Source: Parapedobacter sp. SGR-10
GTDB taxonomy: Bacteria > Bacteroidota > Bacteroidia > Sphingobacteriales > Sphingobacteriaceae
DNA: 64,000 nt
Direction: 5' to 3'
Assembly: GCF_011030405.1 (NCBI RefSeq)
Contig: NZ_JAAJTJ010000005.1
Coordinates: 62,001 to 126,000 of the forward strand
The stretch's first letter is position 1. Each line of letters starts with the position of its first letter. Of the stretch, positions 60,491-64,000 are shown piece by piece. Made by a program: the position numbers and the translations under genes. The notes beneath the pieces are model-generated. The model was not told where the DNA came from. It did not search any database and saw only the letters and a list, made by a program, of their open reading frames with translations.

Positions 60491-61777
60491 TTATTGCCCC
60501 CTTAGCAAATGAAGGCCTATGGAGCAGGATAGACATCTCCTTTTGTCGCAATATTCTTTTTTTAGATGGAGAATCCCCTGTGACGTTGCAGCGCTGTCAT
60601 TTCTCCATCCCAATATTTCAAACTTTTTTGTAATAGCGTTGCTTTCCTGGGGCAAATGTTGTAGCCATCGCAAAGCCTTGGAAGTATAGGCTTGGCTGCC
60701 TACATGTTTGCCATAAGCAAATAACACCGGTACAAAACAGTTTAGGATGAGGTGCGTAATAAAACTGTCGCTGAAGGAATTGCCGTGGGGAACTGTTGTC
60801 GAGCCAAACCTAAAATGATTCAGCCAATAGGCATGGGTGCGTATATTTTTGAGCAATACCATGATATCATCCAGATTTTCGGTCATGCAGATCTTATCGA
60901 ACCAATACATTTCGTGTGCACATAGGGCAGCGAGCTGTGCCAATCGGAATGTCGGAAAATTGTAGGGACGCATACGATGGAATTTCCACTCCAGCTTCGA
61001 TAGCTCCCGAAGGCCGTGTAAGGTTTGTAGATACTCGAACTCAGCGGCCAGCTTTGTGCTGTAATCGTCTGCCTCTTTTGTCGGTAATAGTCCTGACATA
61101 CCAAACAGTACAGCTTCCAATTTGAAAGGTTCCGAACGGTATTTGAATAGGAGGGAGCTGTCCAATTTTTCCATTAATGCTTCGAACGAAGTGGCATTGA
61201 CTTTCATGCCGAAAGCCCTCCCCATAAGCATCATCAGTGTTTTTTCCCAATCATTCTTACTTCTGTCGAGCAACGATTCTACATATTGGCACTTATGCTC
61301 CAGACGTTCGACACTCATTCTTTCGGACCATACCGAAGCGACAATATCGTTTGTAAACCTGCCTATTTGCTTCTCACAAGGGATCCAGTTGAGGTTGCCC
61401 ATCAGTTCCAGGTATTTGTCCACCATAGCCGGATTCACATAATTCTTTAATTGCAGCGTAGGAAGTGGGGTGCCATCGTGACGCATGGCCGCCGCATCGT
61501 ATTCCCAAACGACGTGCAATACTGTGCTATTGTAACGCTCATCGAGATGGTGTTTATGTTGGTTCCATTCTTTTGCATAGATGTGTATTTCTACGTGTCC
61601 CGACCACAGCGTTTCCCCGATCCGCAACTGTGCGAACTCAAAATCCGGCCCTGCATCCAAGTTGTGCTGACCCACAGCCAATAGTTCTATAGTCTCTCCT
61701 GATACTGTCCTCAGGTTGAATTGGTCAAACAACCGAAATTGCCAGATGAAGTGTAGCAGTTCTTCTGGAAATAACAT
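60491..61777 (-). CDS. DUF2851 family protein
   Basis: A 428-residue protein of a Bacteroidota-centred family of unknown function. The signature start MLFPEELLHFIWQFRLFD is followed by NLDAGPDFEFAQLRIGETLWSGHVEIHIYAKEW, read in pieces, which resembles a small beta domain with conserved Asp, Glu and His. The helical remainder ends with a cysteine cluster, EYCDKRRCLSCSIGLHLL, possibly a metal site. The HNLDAGPDF...GHVEIH arrangement looks like a nuclease-fold active site, but that is inference. It is monocistronic. Confidence 0.9.
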   Translation of the reverse strand: MLFPEELLHFIWQFRLFDQFNLRTVSGETIELLAVGQHNLDAGPDFEFAQLRIGETLWSGHVEIHIYAKEWNQHKHHLDERYNSTVLHVVWEYDAAAMRHDGTPLPTLQLKNYVNPAMVDKYLELMGNLNWIPCEKQIGRFTNDIVASVWSERMSVERLEHKCQYVESLLDRSKNDWEKTLMMLMGRAFGMKVNATSFEALMEKLDSSLLFKYRSEPFKLEAVLFGMSGLLPTKEADDYSTKLAAEFEYLQTLHGLRELSKLEWKFHRMRPYNFPTFRLAQLAALCAHEMYWFDKICMTENLDDIMVLLKNIRTHAYWLNHFRFGSTTVPHGNSFSDSFITHLILNCFVPVLFAYGKHVGSQAYTSKALRWLQHLPQESNAITKKFEILGWRNDSAATSQGILHLKKEYCDKRRCLSCSIGLHLLRGQ

Positions 61778-61822
61778 AGTTTAAAAATAAACATTAAACT
61801 ATAAATTACAAAATTTTTATTT

Positions 61823-62046
61823 TTGGCTCAGCCCCGCTATCCCCGCACTATGCCCGGAACGATATAGTTGGCTGCGTCCCACTATCACCCGCGCGCATGG
61901 CCGCAGCCATCCCGTTAGGGGAGGGTACAAAGCAACCGAATACCGTTTGCTAACGCTCACTGTTTTTCTGTTTTAGAGAGGTACCTCAAGCGAGCTTGGA
62001 CACCTCTCTAAAACAGAAAACCCGACTATTGTCGGGCATTCGGTTG
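61823..62046. other. GC-rich patch and nested inverted repeats beside tRNA-Lys
   Basis: 61823-61930 is GC-rich with TGGCTGCG/CGCAGCCA arms. Then GCAACCGAAT (61932-61941) is inverted at 62037-62046, enclosing a perfect 19-bp repeat (61964-61982 with 62002-62020, 19-base loop with CAAGC/GCTTG) and CCCGAC/GTCGGG (62021-62036). The last hairpin, followed by TTTT on the minus strand, is the likely tRNA-Lys terminator. The function of the rest is unclear. Confidence 0.6.
62017..62036 (-). terminator. Terminator of tRNA-Lys
   Basis: On the minus strand CCCGAC-AATA-GTCGGG followed by TTTT, 16 bases past the tRNA 3' end. Confidence 0.75.
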
Positions 62047-62052
62047 CGTTTG

Positions 62053-62125
62053 TGATTCGGCTGGGATTCGAACCCAGGACCCATACATTAAAAGTGTATT
62101 GCTCTACCAGCTGAGCTACCGAATC
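62053..62125 (-). tRNA. tRNA-Lys (UUU)
   Basis: Minus strand: acceptor GATTCGG/CCGAATC with discriminator A, D stem GCTC/GAGC, anticodon stem ATACA/TGTAT with loop CTTTTAA (anticodon TTT), and T-loop TTCGAAT. CCA is not encoded. 73 nt. Confidence 0.97.
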
Positions 62126-62167
62126 ATAACCCTTTGTTAGGACTATCCTTCGTTGGCTGAAGTGCTG

Positions 62168-62199
62168 CAAAGGTAGAAAAATCTGTGTTTTATGCCAAA
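62168..62199 (-). promoter_or_regulatory. Promoter of tRNA-Lys
   Basis: Minus strand TTTG (62199-62196), 20 bp, TACCTTTG (62175-62168). The tRNA begins about 42 bases further, so a short leader is processed off. Confidence 0.75.
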
Positions 62200-62262
62200 T
62201 ACTTGACCATATTTTTTTGTACAAGACGAATAAGTCTTTGTCTTTCAGTTTGAAAAAGATAA

Positions 62263-63126
62263 CTATTTCTCCAGATATGCACTGATCATTCTATCCACGC
62301 CGTTGATATCCGGATGTATCTTTACCTCACAAAAACCTTTTTTCTCCAACAAAGATGCTGTTTCCTGACTGAGATATTGATTGATTTCAACATACAGATA
62401 TCCATTCTTGTCCAAATGGGCCAAAGCAAAGTCCGCAATATGGTCGTAAAACAACAAGGGAGCTTCCTCCGGTACAAATAATGCTGTATCCGGTTCAAAA
62501 TCCAATACGTTCTTGTGCATGTGTGTTTTTTCGCCAAGGGTGATATAGGGTGGATTACTGACCACTATGTCAAATTGTTGTTCTTTATCAAAAATAACAT
62601 CCCATTCCAGTATATCTCCCTCTAAAAATTGCACCGGTTCCCGATATCTTTCGGCATTGGTCTTTGCGATTTGCAAGGCATTGTCCGAAATGTCCATGGC
62701 CCATATAGCAGGTTGTTGCATGTGATGTGATAGCGTGACAGCTATACACCCGCTTCCGGTACCGATGTCTATCACGCGTAGACCAGACTGCGTTTTGTGT
62801 CTGTCGAGGATCAGATGTACGAGTTCTTCCGTTTCGGGCCGGGGAATCAATGTGTCCTCCGAGACGTGAAATGTCAAACCATAAAATGGAGCTTCTCCGA
62901 GGATATGCTGGATAGGTTTTCCTGTAGCCAACTGTCCGGCAATGTCCAGCATTTCCTCTGCTATTTGATCTTCTACACTTTTGTCCTTAAGGATCGGATA
63001 CGGAGAAATAGTTGTGGAAATTACTTTTTCCACCGCAATGAGAAATAGCTGCCGGATCTCCTCACTGGGGTAGAGAATGGACAATTTCTGCTGATAGCTC
63101 TGTTCTATTTCGGACAAGGTTTTCAT
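62263..63126 (-). CDS. prmC: Release factor glutamine methyltransferase PrmC (HemK)
   Basis: A 287-residue enzyme that methylates the GGQ glutamine of peptide chain release factors. The helical N-terminal domain has LGEAPFYGLTFHVSEDTLIPRPETEELV, the strong family signature read in pieces. The SAM site is VIDIGTGSGCIAVTLSHH, and the active-site motif is FDIVVSNPPYITLGE (NPPY). Length is normal. It is divergent from ribD with a 57-bp shared upstream region. Confidence 0.96.
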   Translation of the reverse strand: MKTLSEIEQSYQQKLSILYPSEEIRQLFLIAVEKVISTTISPYPILKDKSVEDQIAEEMLDIAGQLATGKPIQHILGEAPFYGLTFHVSEDTLIPRPETEELVHLILDRHKTQSGLRVIDIGTGSGCIAVTLSHHMQQPAIWAMDISDNALQIAKTNAERYREPVQFLEGDILEWDVIFDKEQQFDIVVSNPPYITLGEKTHMHKNVLDFEPDTALFVPEEAPLLFYDHIADFALAHLDKNGYLYVEINQYLSQETASLLEKKGFCEVKIHPDINGVDRMISAYLEK

Positions 63127-63183
63127 GCTACAAACTTACGACAATATCTCTGTCGTTTGGGTATTTATTGTTAAGTTTGTCCT

Positions 63184-64000
63184 ATGGATATCCATGAGAA
63201 ATACATGCAGCGTTGCTTGGAACTGGCCGTATTGGGAGCGGGAAGTGTCTCCCCCAATCCCATGGTAGGTGCCGTGATTGTCGTTGGGGACAGCATCATC
63301 GGAGAGGGATATACCTCACCCTATGGTGGCCCTCATGCCGAAGTCAACGCCGTACGGGATGTGCTATTGAGATTTGGAGAGGAGAGGGCAAGAGTTTTGT
63401 TACAGGAGAGCACGATCTATGTCAGTCTGGAACCTTGTGCACACCATGGCAAGACACCGCCTTGTGCCGATATGTTGGTCGATGCAGGGATCAAGAATAT
63501 ATACATTGCCTGCCAAGATCCATTTGCCAAAGTGAACGGGGAAGGCATTAGAAAGCTGAAAGACTCAGGCGCATCGGTGCATATCGGTTTATTGGAGCAG
63601 AAGGCAAAAGGAATCAACCGAAGGTTCTTTACCCGTGTGGATCAACATCGACCCTATGTTATATTGAAATGGGCAGAGACGGCTGATGGCTATTTTGCAC
63701 CTTTGGACAATTCCCAAAAATGGATTACCAATGCAGCCAGCAAACAATTGGTTCACAAATGGCGATCCGAGGAAGACGCGATCCTTGTAGGTGCAAATAC
63801 AGCATTGATAGACAATCCCAACCTGACGGTTCGGGAATGGAAAGGACGAAATCCTAAACGTATATTGATCGACAAGAATCTTTCCGTTCCTCCTGCTTCG
63901 GCTATCTTCAATACGGAGGCAGAGACTATTGTCTTCAACGCCCAAAGGACGGATTGGCAGGAGCATATCAAATACATTGCTTTGGAGAATTTTGACCTGT
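63184..64000 (+). CDS. ribD: Bifunctional riboflavin biosynthesis deaminase/reductase RibD (3' partial)
   Basis: The gene runs off the window with 272 codons visible. The N-terminal deaminase has the zinc site GGPHAEVNAV and EPCAHHGKTPPCADM, which deaminates the pyrimidine intermediate. The reductase domain begins at RPYVILKWAETADGYFAP, followed by WITNAASKQLVHKWRSEEDAILVGANTALIDNPNLTVR (read in pieces), which binds NADPH. Both steps lead from GTP to riboflavin. The start MDIHEKYMQRCLELA is typical. Confidence 0.96.
   Translation, partial: MDIHEKYMQRCLELAVLGAGSVSPNPMVGAVIVVGDSIIGEGYTSPYGGPHAEVNAVRDVLLRFGEERARVLLQESTIYVSLEPCAHHGKTPPCADMLVDAGIKNIYIACQDPFAKVNGEGIRKLKDSGASVHIGLLEQKAKGINRRFFTRVDQHRPYVILKWAETADGYFAPLDNSQKWITNAASKQLVHKWRSEEDAILVGANTALIDNPNLTVREWKGRNPKRILIDKNLSVPPASAIFNTEAETIVFNAQRTDWQEHIKYIALENFDL

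Noticed and set aside
61971..61985. GTTTTAGAGAGG resembles the start of type II CRISPR repeats and tracrRNA pairing.
   Set aside because: It is one arm of a 19-bp hairpin; there is no repeat-spacer array and no cas gene in the window.

Overview
The window looks like a chromosomal segment of a Bacteroidota bacterium, most likely Sphingobacterium or a close relative in the Sphingobacteriaceae. The evidence is indirect: promoters of the Bacteroidota type (TTTG, 19-20 bp, TAnnTTTG) upstream of tRNA genes, an ECF sigma/FecR pair, an S46 dipeptidyl-peptidase, many lipoproteins with short lipoboxes, a fatty-acid 2-hydroxylase-type enzyme of the kind used in sphingolipid synthesis, and families largely confined to Bacteroidota (DUF4296, DUF2851, DUF2853, DUF6364). 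No species name can be fixed without a database search. Most of the window is ordinary housekeeping and accessory chromosome.

Layout. 0-2.1 kb: end of a sugar-kinase-like gene, a CBM9-like protein and two small proteins. 2.2-3.1 kb: a GC-richer gene-free island with inverted repeats and a strong structured-RNA candidate. 3.1-9.2 kb: mazG, a DUF4397 lipoprotein, a UMF1-type MFS transporter, a LutA-like protein, a Tat-exported TIM-barrel protein and an unknown secreted protein. 9.2-12.7 kb: two tandem POT peptide transporters. 12.8-15.3 kb: DPM1-like glycosyltransferase, ruvB, outer-membrane protein. 15.3-21.2 kb: an all-minus block of mostly secreted proteins, including an interrupted small gene, a large SGNH hydrolase and a formylglycine-generating-enzyme-like protein with both catalytic cysteines. 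21.7-28.2 kb: DPP-IV and DPP11-type peptidases flanking a fluoride-type CLC antiporter and a DUF423 protein. These peptidases fit the two POT carriers as a peptide-scavenging route.

28.4-34.5 kb is a copper locus (TauE/SafE, HMA-AraC fusion regulator, CopA, small HMA chaperone). It is split by an antitoxin, a damaged PIN toxin, a 201-bp inverted-repeat element and a DUF2461 gene. 34.5-40.0 kb is a minus-strand run (YggS, GNAT, DUF3298 lipoprotein, aspartate kinase, THUMP-like methyltransferase, luciferase-like oxidoreductase). 40.1-43.2 kb holds a DUF4296 lipoprotein and mutS2. 43.4-49.4 kb is minus strand: HAD phosphatase, Fsr-like MFS, DbpA-like helicase, parC. 49.4-50.0 kb is a repeat-filled gap. 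Then come a fatty-acid hydroxylase, a two-gene radical-SAM DNA-processing pair behind an operator-like dyad, and two unknown envelope genes. 54.6-57.9 kb is an ECF sigma/FecR/STN module whose third gene encodes a 16-residue-repeat surface protein instead of a TonB receptor. 58.2-64 kb: tRNA-Arg, tRNA-Ser, a VOC protein, an ankyrin protein, DUF2851, tRNA-Lys, prmC and the start of ribD.

The most notable unexplained signals are two tandem hairpins built of 9-bp units (49.57-49.75 kb), the sigma/FecR/repeat-protein module, the structured RNA candidate near 2.8 kb, several families of small dispersed palindromes, an ORF split by one in-frame stop (15.3-15.6 kb), and a toxin that lost its first catalytic motif. 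I saw no CRISPR array, phage, integrase or complete insertion sequence.
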